Origin: JABWBD01 sp040768665
GTDB lineage: Bacteria; Planctomycetota; Planctomycetia; Pirellulales; Thermoguttaceae
NCBI GenBank assembly: GCA_040768665.1
Contig: JAXGMN010000016.1
Span: forward strand, 1 to 64,000
Length of the DNA: 64,000 nt
Direction of reading: 5' to 3'
Part shown: piece by piece, positions 42,551 to 50,669 of the stretch
Position numbering within the stretch: position 1 is the stretch's first letter
Layout of the letters: every line of letters starts with the position of its first letter
Program-made: the position numbers and the translations under genes
The notes under the pieces: model-generated
Seen by the model: the letters and a program-made list of their open reading frames with translations, nothing else
The model's database searches: none
What the model was told of the DNA's origin: nothing

Positions 42551-43591
42551 TTGGCTGAAAACCTGCTCCATGTGCACCTGTGGCATTGGTTTGCGTTCGG
42601 TGTCCTGGTCGTCGTGCTGCTTGTCCTCGACCTGGTCGTCTTCCACCGGCGGATCCACACGCCGACGTTACGGGAATCGGCCCTTTGGAGCGCATTTTGG
42701 GTCGGACTTGCGCTGATCTTCAACGCGTTCGTCTGGTGGTGGGGGTATAAGACCCACGGCGACTCCGAGGCGGGACTGAAGTTCCTCACCGGGTTTCTCG
42801 TCGAGAAATCGCTGTCGATGGACAACCTGTTCGTTTTCGCGGTGATCTTCCGCTACTTCCGCGTCGAGTTGAAATACCAGTACCGCGTGCTCTTCTGGGG
42901 TGTGCTCGGTGCGATTATCATGCGGCTGATCTTTATTCTGGCCGGCGTCGGGCTGCTCCATCTTTTCGATTGGGTACTCCTGGTATTCGGCGTTTTTCTT
43001 GTCTATACGGGCATCCGGCTGGGAATCACCCACGGCGGCGACGTCCACCCGGAACAGAATCTCTTTCTCCGCACTGCCCGGCGTTGGCTCCCCGTCACCC
43101 AGGGGTTTCACGAACAGCATTTCTTCTGGCGCGAGAACGGGCGACTGTACGTTACCCCGCTTCTGCTGGTGTTGCTGGTCGTCGAGAGCAGCGACGTGCT
43201 CTTCGCCGTCGACAGCGTTCCGGCGATCCTTGGCATTACCAAGGATCCGTTTATCGTTTTCACTTCGAATATCTTCGCCATCCTGGGGCTTCGGGCCCTC
43301 TACTTCCTGCTGGCCGGAGTGATCGACCGCTTCCGCTATCTCCACTATGGGCTCGCCGCCATTCTGGTCTTTATCGGCCTGAAGATGTGTGCGGAGTACC
43401 TTGCCGAACGGTGGATGGGCGAAGGCACGCATTTGTTCCCGGCTTGGGTCTCTCTCGTGGTCATCGCGTTACTGCTGACGGCCTCAATCATCGCGTCCGT
43501 CCTGGCTACCCGCCGAGAAAATCGCAGCGTGGCGATGCCCCCGGAGGAAAGCACGTCGGATTCCGAGCCCGAAGTCGTTGAGTTGCTATGA
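42551..43591 (+). CDS. TerC/Alx-family membrane protein
   Basis: A protein of about 346 residues with eight or nine membrane spans. The TerC signature acidic motifs are present: VEKSLSMDNLFVFAVIFRYF, then VVESSDVLFAVDSVPAILGI and TSNIFAILGLRALYFLLAGV. Members of this family export Mn2+ or other metals and serve in tellurite or alkali response. The start is uncertain: the first family-like residues (LAENLLHVHLWHWFAFGVLV) begin at a TTG (42551) and no ATG or GTG lies near; the only upstream starts are in MITE sequence. The stop overlaps the next gene by four bases. Confidence 0.85.
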   Translation: MAENLLHVHLWHWFAFGVLVVVLLVLDLVVFHRRIHTPTLRESALWSAFWVGLALIFNAFVWWWGYKTHGDSEAGLKFLTGFLVEKSLSMDNLFVFAVIFRYFRVELKYQYRVLFWGVLGAIIMRLIFILAGVGLLHLFDWVLLVFGVFLVYTGIRLGITHGGDVHPEQNLFLRTARRWLPVTQGFHEQHFFWRENGRLYVTPLLLVLLVVESSDVLFAVDSVPAILGITKDPFIVFTSNIFAILGLRALYFLLAGVIDRFRYLHYGLAAILVFIGLKMCAEYLAERWMGEGTHLFPAWVSLVVIALLLTASIIASVLATRRENRSVAMPPEESTSDSEPEVVELL

Positions 43592-43923
43592 GCGTGCACC
43601 GGATCCGCCTGCGCGGACCCTGGCAGTGCCAGTGCACTGAGCAAGGGATTCGTTGGAGCCGGAAATTCAACCGTCCGACGGGCCTCGAGGGCGCCGCACG
43701 GGTATGGATTGCGGCGGACAATCCCCGCTTGGACGGCGTACTACATCTCAATGGGGCTCTCCTGGGGCAGATGACCGCAGGGGAGGACGCTGCCAAGTTC
43801 GAGGTTACCGGCCGGCTTGAGCTCCACAATGAACTGATCTTGATAGCCGCCAAAGAATCCGCACAGCCCCCGCTAGTCCTGCCCGCGGAGGTCAGCCTGG
43901 AAATTGTTGACTTGCCTGCCTAG
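43588..43923 (+). CDS. small protein of unknown function coupled to terC
   Basis: A 111-residue protein whose ATG (43588) overlaps the terC stop, implying translational coupling. The sequence (RIRLRGPWQCQCTEQGIRWS, RLDGVLHLNGALLGQMTAGE, VTGRLELHNELILIAAKESA) suggests a beta-sandwich similar to the jelly-roll domains of glycosidases, with the ornament LNG and TGRLELHNEL pattern. No catalytic residue is evident. It may bind a sugar or be an accessory protein, but that is a guess. Confidence 0.6.
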   Translation: MSVHRIRLRGPWQCQCTEQGIRWSRKFNRPTGLEGAARVWIAADNPRLDGVLHLNGALLGQMTAGEDAAKFEVTGRLELHNELILIAAKESAQPPLVLPAEVSLEIVDLPA

Positions 43924-43990
43924 TTCTTGGATCTTGAAGCGTGTCCTCGGAAATGCCTGCTCACCCCAACCCCCACCAGAAGGCCTCGCA

Positions 43991-45193
43991 ATGCCCCGAA
44001 TTCCAAAGCTATCCTCCGCCGGTTTTCTGCTCTACTTTGCCGCGTCTCTGGTCCTGACGCCCGGCTTCTCCAAGGCGGCCGATCCGAATTCCCTCACACC
44101 GGAAGAGATCGCCGATGGCTGGATCCTTCTGTTCGACGGCGACGGCCTCTTCGGCTGGAAGACGCTCGAAAAGACTACCAACTGGCAGGTTGCCGATGGG
44201 GCAATTACCGCGAGCGAAGGTGAACCGGGGTTGCTGGTCACCACGAGCCAGTTCGGCAACTTTGCCCTGAAAGTCGACTTCCGCACTGTGTCCGACGCCA
44301 ATAGCGGCGTCTTTCTGCGAACCAGTCCGAATCCCGGACCCGAGGACGTCGCCACCCGGTGCTATGAGGTGAACATCGCCGATTCCCCCCAGAGCAAGTT
44401 CCCCACAGGGAGCCTCGTCGAGCGGAAGAAAGCGGAACTTGTCGAGCCCGGAAGTGATTGGCGATCGTTTGAGATCACGGCCGATGGCGGACACATTGTC
44501 GTGAAACTCGGCGAAAAGGAAGTCTGCGACTATACCGATCCCAACCCGCTGGGCCGCGGATTCATCGGCCTGCAGTTCCGCTCCGGCAAGGTCGAGTTCC
44601 GCAATATCAAGCTGAAACCGCTGGGAACAAACCTACTGTTCAACGGCAAGGACCTCGCAGGCTGGAAGACGTATCCGGAAATGGCGAGCAAATTCACGGT
44701 GACGCCGGAGGGCTGGCTCAACGTCAAGAACGGGCGGGGGCAGCTCGAAACCGAGGGCAAGTACGCAGACTTCACACTCCAGCTCGACGTCTTTGTCAAC
44801 GGCAAAGGTCTCAATTCGGGGGTCTTCTTCCGCTGCATCCCCGGGGAGACGATGAACGGTTACGAATGCCAAATCCAGAATGCCTACGAGAACGATGATC
44901 CCAAGGGGCCGAACGCCTGCGTCACCGGCGGCTTCTTCCGCCGGCAGGACGCCCGCAAGATCGTCGCCAAGGACTTCGAATGGTTCACCATGACGCTGCA
45001 CGCGGACGACAACCACATGGCCGCGTGGGTCAATGGCTATCCGGTCAGCGATTGGACGGACCGGCGCGAGCCCGATCCCAACCCTCGCAAGGGCTTGCGG
45101 CTGGAAGCGGGGACCATCCAACTCCAGGGACACGATCCCACCACCGACCTTTCCTTCCGGAACCTCCGCATCGCGGAGTTGCCCGAACGCTGA
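43991..45193 (+). CDS. secreted double DUF1080 (3-keto-disaccharide hydrolase) protein
   Basis: A 400-residue exported protein with a signal peptide (SSAGFLLYFAASLVLTPGFS, cleavage near KAAD). It contains two DUF1080 domains. The first (about 30-215) has DGWILLFDGDGLFGWKTLEK, VDFRTVSDANSGVFLRTSPN and FIGLQFRSGKVEFRNIKLKP. The second (about 215-395) has NLLFNGKDLAGWKTYPEMAS, VFVNGKGLNSGVFFRCIPGE, YECQIQNAYENDDPKG and FRNLRIAEL. The family includes 3-keto-glycoside hydrolases and is strongly amplified in Planctomycetes that degrade polysaccharides. The start at 43991 is chosen for the signal peptide; a longer frame overlaps the preceding gene. Confidence 0.88.
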   Translation: MPRIPKLSSAGFLLYFAASLVLTPGFSKAADPNSLTPEEIADGWILLFDGDGLFGWKTLEKTTNWQVADGAITASEGEPGLLVTTSQFGNFALKVDFRTVSDANSGVFLRTSPNPGPEDVATRCYEVNIADSPQSKFPTGSLVERKKAELVEPGSDWRSFEITADGGHIVVKLGEKEVCDYTDPNPLGRGFIGLQFRSGKVEFRNIKLKPLGTNLLFNGKDLAGWKTYPEMASKFTVTPEGWLNVKNGRGQLETEGKYADFTLQLDVFVNGKGLNSGVFFRCIPGETMNGYECQIQNAYENDDPKGPNACVTGGFFRRQDARKIVAKDFEWFTMTLHADDNHMAAWVNGYPVSDWTDRREPDPNPRKGLRLEAGTIQLQGHDPTTDLSFRNLRIAELPER

Positions 45194-45221
45194 CAACCGG
45201 CCCGGCCGCTTTCGAGCAGCA

Positions 45222-45278
45222 CCAGCCCGGCTGCTTCCAAGCACCACCAGCCCGGCTGCTTTTGAGCAGCCGGGCTGG
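45222..45278. repeat. REP-like hairpins after the DUF1080 gene
   Basis: A half unit (CCAGCCCGGCTGCTTCCAA, 45222-45240) is followed by a complete hairpin CCAGCCCGGCTGCT/AGCAGCCGGGCTGG (45247-45278). It belongs to the same family as 8299-8332. Confidence 0.8.
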
Positions 45279-45390
45279 TAAGTACGTTTCCCGCCACTTC
45301 CGCCCTTGGCGGGCGACTTCGCGTAAAAGTATACTGAGCGGTTACCGTCCCCCGCCGACTGCTTTCTGAGAGCAACGATTTCGCGCTGAC

Positions 45391-46398
45391 ATGACACGGA
45401 TTGCCATCCTTGGTGCCACTGGGTATACCTCACTGGAGTTGATCAAGATTCTTCTCCACCATCCGGAAGCGGAGATCGTCGCGATCACCAGCCGCCAGGA
45501 GGGCAAACCACACGTGGCCATGATCCATCCCTCGCTGACGAATCGGCTGGATCTGGTTCTGGAAAACCTCACCCCGGCGGAGGTCGCCGCTCGCGCGGAG
45601 TGCGTCTTTAGTTGTTTGCCGCACGCCGCCAGTTCGTCGGTTATCCCGCACCTGCTGGATGGCGGGTGCCGGGTCGTCGATTTCAGCGCCGATTACCGAC
45701 TCGACGACGTCGAAACCTTTGAGCGGTGGTACGGCGAGAAGCACCCCGATCCCAGCCGGTTGGGCAAGGTCGTCTATGGCCTGCCGGAGCTGTTCCGCGA
45801 GCAAATTCCCGCCGCCAAACTGGTGGCCAACCCCGGGTGCTATCCGACCACGGCGATCCTTGCACTCGCGCCGCTGCTGAAGGGAAAGTTGATCGATCCG
45901 GGCGACATCATCGTCGATTCCAAGAGCGGGGTCTCCGGGGCCGGCCGCACGCCCAAGCTGATCACCCACTACCCGGAGTGCAACGAGAGCATCTCGGCCT
46001 ACAACGTCGGCCGGCATCGGCACACGCCGGAGATTGAGCAAATCCTTGGCCGGGCATCGGGGGAGACGGTCGAAATCATCTTTACTCCGCACCTCACTCC
46101 GATGGACCGCGGCATCCTGACGACCGCCTACTCGCGGCCGTTGCAGCAGATCACCGAGGAACAGGTGCTGGAAGTGCTCCGGGAGTTTTACGACGACGAG
46201 CCGTTCGTCCGCGTCGTGGACCACCTGCCGGCGACCAAGGACTCGACCGACACCAATTTTTGTGACATCACCGCCCGCGTTGTCCGCGGCCGTATCCTGA
46301 CCATCAGTTGCCTCGACAACCTGATCAAGGGAGCGTCCGGGGCGGCCGTGCAGAACTTCAACCTCATGTACGGTTACGCGGAGACAACGGCCCTTTAA
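45391..46398 (+). CDS. argC: N-acetyl-gamma-glutamyl-phosphate reductase
   Basis: ArgC reduces N-acetylglutamyl phosphate to the semialdehyde with NADPH, the third step of arginine synthesis. The 335-residue protein has the nucleotide motif AILGATGYTSLELIK, the catalytic Cys150 in VANPGCYPTT, and later motifs SKSGVSGAGRTPK, YNVGRHRHTPEIEQ and FTPHLTPMDRGILTT. The ATG at 45391 and length are typical. It is followed by argJ after 120 bases, so the two probably form an arginine operon. No Arg-box or attenuator was recognised. Confidence 0.96.
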   Translation: MTRIAILGATGYTSLELIKILLHHPEAEIVAITSRQEGKPHVAMIHPSLTNRLDLVLENLTPAEVAARAECVFSCLPHAASSSVIPHLLDGGCRVVDFSADYRLDDVETFERWYGEKHPDPSRLGKVVYGLPELFREQIPAAKLVANPGCYPTTAILALAPLLKGKLIDPGDIIVDSKSGVSGAGRTPKLITHYPECNESISAYNVGRHRHTPEIEQILGRASGETVEIIFTPHLTPMDRGILTTAYSRPLQQITEEQVLEVLREFYDDEPFVRVVDHLPATKDSTDTNFCDITARVVRGRILTISCLDNLIKGASGAAVQNFNLMYGYAETTAL

Positions 46399-46518
46399 GC
46401 GGCCCGGTTTGCCGAAGCGGCTGAACCGGGTGAGGGGGACCGGTGTCCTGAAGTGGAGAATCGGCAAACCAGGCGGCATCGCACGGATCGGGCCTCATAG
46501 AAGGAGAACTCACGAGCA

Positions 46519-47712
46519 ATGGCCATTCGCGTTCCCAAGGGGTATCGAGTTGCCGGTGTTCATACGGGCGTCAAGCGAGATGCTCGCAAGCAGGATCTGG
46601 CCCTGGTGGTGTCCGATCGCAATGCGGCTGCCGCCGGCGTGTACACGCAAAACCTCGTCTATGCCGCGCCGGTCGCGCTGGACCGCGAGCGGACCCCCAG
46701 CGACAACATCCGCGTCGTCGTGGCCAACTCCGGCAACGCCAACGCCTGCACCGGCGAGCGCGGTCTGGAAGATGCCCGCACCATGGCCCGCCTCGCGGCC
46801 GAAGCGGTCGGGGCCGAGTCGGACCAGGCGCTGGTCCTGTCTACTGGCATCATCGGCGCCTATCTCCCGATGGACCTGATCAGCAAAGGCATCAAGGCGG
46901 CCGCCGCCCAGCTCAGCGCCGGGGACGAATCCCTGGTGTCTGCCGCGCGCGGAATGCTCACCACCGACACGGTCCACAAGCTGGCCGGTCGCACGACGAC
47001 GATCGGCGGCCGCGAGATCCAGATCACCGGAATGGCTAAGGGTGCGGCCATGATGGGCCCGAACATGGCCACCATGCTGGCGGTCGTCTACACCGACGCT
47101 CCGCTGGACAAGCAATCCGTCGACCGGTCGCTCAGGGCCGCCGTGCGCGACACTTTCAACTGCATCAGCGTCGACGGCCACATGAGCACCAACGACACGG
47201 TCCTCCTGCTGGCCAACGGCGCCGCCGGCGGCGAGCCGCTGGCCGGAGAAGACCTGGCGGCCTTCGACCGAGTGCTCGATGAGGTCTGCGTCGATCTGGC
47301 CAAGTCGATCCCGGCCGACGGCGAGGGCGCCACGCACCTGATCACCCTCGAGATCACCGGCTGCGCGGATCGCGACTCGGCCGTGCAGCTTGCCAAGACC
47401 GTCGCCAACAGCCCGCTGGTGAAAACCGCAATCACCGGCGCGGATCCGAACTGGGGACGGATCGTTTCGGCCGCCGGCTACGCGGGCGTGCCGTTTGACC
47501 CGGCGGGAGTCACGCTCCACGTCAACGGGTTCCTGCTCTACCGCGCCGGTGCTCCAGTGGGATTCGACGCCAAGGCCGTTTCCGAGTCGATCCGGCAGAA
47601 CCGCGATACGCTCATCCAGCTCGACTTCAGCGAGGGCTCCACTCAAACCCGATTTTGGACGACCGACCTGACGACGGAGTACGTCCGGCTCAACGCCGAC
47701 TATCACACTTGA
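46519..47712 (+). CDS. argJ: bifunctional glutamate N-acetyltransferase / amino-acid acetyltransferase
   Basis: ArgJ transfers the acetyl group from N-acetylornithine to glutamate, allowing the cyclic arginine pathway. The 397-residue precursor is processed by itself before a Thr into two chains; the motif here is KGAAMMGPNMATMLAVVYTD, with the Thr in MATML. Other motifs are KRDARKQDLALVVSDRNAAA, ANSGNANACTGERG, CISVDGHMSTNDTVLLLANG and GADPNWGRIVSAAGYAGV. AGAAGGAG precedes the ATG at 46519. Length and gene order after argC are normal. Confidence 0.96.
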   Translation: MAIRVPKGYRVAGVHTGVKRDARKQDLALVVSDRNAAAAGVYTQNLVYAAPVALDRERTPSDNIRVVVANSGNANACTGERGLEDARTMARLAAEAVGAESDQALVLSTGIIGAYLPMDLISKGIKAAAAQLSAGDESLVSAARGMLTTDTVHKLAGRTTTIGGREIQITGMAKGAAMMGPNMATMLAVVYTDAPLDKQSVDRSLRAAVRDTFNCISVDGHMSTNDTVLLLANGAAGGEPLAGEDLAAFDRVLDEVCVDLAKSIPADGEGATHLITLEITGCADRDSAVQLAKTVANSPLVKTAITGADPNWGRIVSAAGYAGVPFDPAGVTLHVNGFLLYRAGAPVGFDAKAVSESIRQNRDTLIQLDFSEGSTQTRFWTTDLTTEYVRLNADYHT

Positions 47713-47764
47713 AAACCCCGCGGCGGCTCGTTTTCACGCAAACCGTCTGACAGGAACTCGACGC

Positions 47765-48274
47765 ATGCCGATTTACGAGTTTTACTGTTGCGATTGCCAT
47801 ACCATCTACAACTTTTTCGCCCGCCGGGCCGACACGGACAAGCGACCGGACTGCCCGCGCTGCGGGCGCAGGCAACTCGAGCGCCGGCCGCCTTCGCGAT
47901 TTTCGATTTCCAGTGGTGCGAAGAGTTCGGAGGAGAGCGACGACCTCCCGCCCGATTTCGACGAAGCGAAAATGGAGCAGCTCCTTTCGGAAATGGAGGG
48001 AGAGGCCGGCGGGATCGATGAAGACAATCCCCGCCAGATGGCTCAGATGATGCGGAAACTGTCGGAAGCGACGGGAATGAATTTGGGCAAGAGCATGGAG
48101 GAGGCGATCCGGCGGATGGAGGCCGGCGAAGACCCCGACAAGATCGAGCAGGAGATGGGCGATCTGCTGGAGGCCGAAGAACCGACCTTTGGCAAGGCGG
48201 CGGGCGGCGGGCTCCGCCAGTTCTCACGCAGGTTGCGGGCGCCCAAGACGGATCCGACGCTGTACGATTTGTAA
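47765..48274 (+). CDS. FmdB-type zinc-ribbon protein
   Basis: A 169-residue protein with an N-terminal zinc ribbon: MPIYEFYCCDCHTIYNFF and CPRCGRRQL, giving a CxxC...CxxC metal site. A serine-containing linker (FSISSGAKSSEESDD) and an acidic helical C-terminus follow (AKMEQLLSEMEGEAGGIDED, SMEEAIRRMEAGEDPDKIEQ). Such FmdB-like proteins are often regulators or chaperone-like adaptors of unknown partner. It overlaps no gene, but the lipoate ligase gene starts only three bases after its stop, so they are probably cotranscribed. Confidence 0.8.
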   Translation: MPIYEFYCCDCHTIYNFFARRADTDKRPDCPRCGRRQLERRPPSRFSISSGAKSSEESDDLPPDFDEAKMEQLLSEMEGEAGGIDEDNPRQMAQMMRKLSEATGMNLGKSMEEAIRRMEAGEDPDKIEQEMGDLLEAEEPTFGKAAGGGLRQFSRRLRAPKTDPTLYDL

Positions 48275-48277
48275 TCG

Positions 48278-48991
48278 ATGCACCTGCTCGACCTGACGCT
48301 CCCGACATCGGCCGAAAATCTCGCGCTGGACGAAGCCCTGCTCGAAGAAGCCGAATCGGCGGGCCGTCCCGCGGAAACGCTCCGCTTCTGGCAGCCGAGC
48401 GAGCCGATGGTCGTCGTCGGCCGCTCGTCCAGGCTCGAAGAAGAGGTACATTGCAGCGCCTGCCGGGAAATCGGTGTCCCCGTCTTTCGCCGGGTCAGCG
48501 GCGGAGCAGCAATCGTCACCGGGCCGGGATGCTTGATGTATGCGGTTGTGCTCAGCTACCGCCTGCGCCCGACGCTGCGATGGATCGACCACGCCCACCA
48601 TTTTGTCCTGGGGACGATGGCCACGGCACTCCAAGAACTGGTTCCCCGGATCGGGCCGGAGGGGACCAGCGACCTGGCCGTCGACGGCAAGAAGGTGTCG
48701 GGCAATAGTGTCCGCTGCAAACGCGAGCACCTGCTCTACCACGGTACCCTGCTGTTCGACTTTTCGTTGGACCTGGTCGAGCGATGCCTGAAGATGCCGC
48801 CGCGGCAACCGGCGTATCGCGATGGCCGCGACCACAGGGCGTTCGTCGCGAATTTGCCGCTTTCCAGCGAGCAGATCCGGCGAGCCATCGCTGCCGCCTG
48901 GCAAGCAAACGTGGCTCGCCAGGAGTGGCCCCGTGAACGGGTGGACCGGCTGGTTTCGGAGTGTTATGGGCGGGAAGATTGGAATCGATGA
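48278..48991 (+). CDS. lipoate-protein ligase A family protein
   Basis: A 237-residue BPL/LplA/LipB-fold acyltransferase that attaches lipoate or octanoate to the E2 or GcvH proteins. Diagnostic blocks: ENLALDEALLEEAESAG, FWQPSEPMVVVGRSS, the substrate loop PVFRRVSGGAAIVTGPGC and the catalytic Lys in DLAVDGKKVSGNSVRCKREH, followed by LLYHGTLLFDFSL. The lack of an LplA C-terminal accessory domain suggests either an LplA N-terminal type or an octanoyltransferase (LipM-like) function. The start is ATG 48278. Confidence 0.88.
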   Translation: MHLLDLTLPTSAENLALDEALLEEAESAGRPAETLRFWQPSEPMVVVGRSSRLEEEVHCSACREIGVPVFRRVSGGAAIVTGPGCLMYAVVLSYRLRPTLRWIDHAHHFVLGTMATALQELVPRIGPEGTSDLAVDGKKVSGNSVRCKREHLLYHGTLLFDFSLDLVERCLKMPPRQPAYRDGRDHRAFVANLPLSSEQIRRAIAAAWQANVARQEWPRERVDRLVSECYGREDWNR

Positions 48992-49054
48992 GCGGCGGAA
49001 GCGAGACGCCAGTTCCGCATCTTTCCCGATGCCCCGCATGCCGGTAGATTGGAG

Positions 49055-49150
49055 TAGGTCCCGCTTGCCGAGCGGGACCTGGCCCTGCAATTCCCCTTTG
49101 CCATCAGCAATCTCGCCCTATCAGGTCCCGCTCGGCAAGCGGGACCTACC
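49055..49150. repeat. REP pair upstream of the P-II gene
   Basis: TAGGTCCCGCTTGCCGAGCG GGACCT at 49055-49080 and its inverse at 49123-49150 enclose 42 bases. Each half is a hairpin and the two halves can also pair with each other. The element ends 18 bases before the P-II start codon, so it would lie in the 5' leader. The same pair, with a shorter spacer, is at 33639-33700. Confidence 0.85.
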
Positions 49151-49168
49151 GGGGCACAGGATTATGCC

Positions 49169-49501
49169 GTGAAGGAAGTGATCGCGATCGTCAAGCCGTA
49201 CCTGGTCGAGCGGGTGCTCGAGGCTTTGAAACACGCGCCGCTGGAAGCCTGCGGCGTTCGTGAAGTCAAAGGCTATGGGCGTCAGAAGAGCTATCTCGAC
49301 GAATACGTCGGCAGCGAATACTCCCTGGCCTTTCTTCCCAAGGTCGAGATCAGCCTCTGGGTCGACGATCTCCGGGTCGAAGAGGTGGTCCGAACCATTG
49401 TCGAGGTTGCTCGGACCGGCCGGATGGGCGACGGCAAGATCTTCGTCCTGCCCGCAACGCTGCCGCTGGGAGTGGAGGGCGAAGGAGGCATTCCCATCTA
49501 G
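49169..49501 (+). CDS. P-II family nitrogen regulator
   Basis: P-II proteins are trimeric sensors of ATP/ADP and 2-oxoglutarate. This 110-residue member begins at GTG 49169 (MKEVIAIVKPYLVERVLEAL) and keeps GVREVKGYGRQKS, then the T-loop ending DEYVGSEYSLAFLPKVEISL with the usually modified Tyr, and the ATP-binding TGRMGDGKIFVLPA. The T-loop is slightly altered compared with GlnB. It is followed 22 bases later by hypE rather than by amtB or glnA, so its target is unclear. A REP pair sits in its leader. Confidence 0.85.
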   Translation: MKEVIAIVKPYLVERVLEALKHAPLEACGVREVKGYGRQKSYLDEYVGSEYSLAFLPKVEISLWVDDLRVEEVVRTIVEVARTGRMGDGKIFVLPATLPLGVEGEGGIPI

Positions 49502-49523
49502 CGCATACTCACCGCAGGTTTCC

Positions 49524-50597
49524 ATGGCCAATCATCCCGACCGCGAGTTCAATCTGAATTGCCCCGTTCCCCGCCAAAGCTACAGCACCGTGCAGATGGC
49601 GCATGGCGGCGGTGGGCGGCTGATGCGCAACCTGATCGAACAGGTCTTTTTGCCGGCGTTTGGTACCGGAGGCACCGAGCAGAAGGGCGTGCCGCATGAC
49701 AGCGCGGTGCTGCCGCTGGGCGACTCTCGCCTCGCCTTTACCACCGACACTTTCGTCGTGAGCCCATTGTTCTTTCCCGGCGGCGACATCGGCAAGCTGG
49801 CCGTCTACGGCACGGCAAACGACCTTGCCATGGCCGGGGCCAAACCACTGTGGCTCAGCGTCGGCATGGTTCTCGAAGAGGGCCTGCCGATGGAATCGCT
49901 CGAGCGGATTGTCCATTCGATGCGGGTCGCGACCGCGGAAGTCGGCGCGAAGATCGTCACCGGCGACACCAAGGTGGTCGACCGCGGCAAGGGCGACCAA
50001 GTGTTTATCAACACGTCCGGTGTCGGCCTTGTCCCGGACGGTGTCGACGTGTCGCCGAACCGCGTCGCTGCCGGCGACCGCATTCTTGTCAGCGGCGATC
50101 TGGGCCGCCACGGGATCGCCATCATGTCGGTTCGCGAGGGGCTTGAGTTCCAGGGGGCCCTCGACAGCGACTGCGGATCGCTCTGGGGCCTGGTGGAAAC
50201 CGTGCTGACCACCGAGCCGGAGGCTATTCACTGCCTTCGCGATCTGACTCGCGGCGGCCTGGCGTCCGCCCTGAACGAAATTGCCAAAGATGCCGGCGTT
50301 GGCATCGAACTCGACGAACCCGCGATTCCCGTTGCCGATCCGGTGGCCGGCGCGTGCGAACTGCTCGGGCTCGATCCGCTGTACGTGGCGAACGAGGGGC
50401 GGCTGGTAGCCTTCGTCGCCGCCGAGGCAGCCGACCGAATCCTCGATCGCATGCGAAAGCACCCATCGGCGCCCCAAGCGGCGATCATCGGCAGGGTCCG
50501 CGACCGGCATCCGGGCATGGTCGAACTCCGCGGTGCTCTCGGAGGCGGCCGCATCCTCGATCTGCTTTCCGGGGAGCAAATGCCGCGGATCTGCTAG
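49524..50597 (+). CDS. hypE: hydrogenase maturation protein HypE
   Basis: HypE accepts the carbamoyl group from HypF on its C-terminal Cys and dehydrates it to a thiocyanate, the CN source for [NiFe] hydrogenase. The 357-residue protein has MAHGGGGRLMRNLIEQVFLP, DTFVVSPLFFPGGDIGKLAV, GTANDLAMAGAKPLWLSVGM, GDTKVVDRGKGDQ and the obligatory ending MPRIC. The start is ATG 49524; a longer in-frame ORF merely reads through the P-II gene. It is separated from hypBFCD by about 36 kb, which is unusual. Confidence 0.95.
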   Translation: MANHPDREFNLNCPVPRQSYSTVQMAHGGGGRLMRNLIEQVFLPAFGTGGTEQKGVPHDSAVLPLGDSRLAFTTDTFVVSPLFFPGGDIGKLAVYGTANDLAMAGAKPLWLSVGMVLEEGLPMESLERIVHSMRVATAEVGAKIVTGDTKVVDRGKGDQVFINTSGVGLVPDGVDVSPNRVAAGDRILVSGDLGRHGIAIMSVREGLEFQGALDSDCGSLWGLVETVLTTEPEAIHCLRDLTRGGLASALNEIAKDAGVGIELDEPAIPVADPVAGACELLGLDPLYVANEGRLVAFVAAEAADRILDRMRKHPSAPQAAIIGRVRDRHPGMVELRGALGGGRILDLLSGEQMPRIC

Positions 50598-50669
50598 TCT
50601 GAAAAGCGGAAAAGAAACCACGAAATACACGAATCCCACGAAAGAACTGCAATCAGGGAGTCGCTGCCC

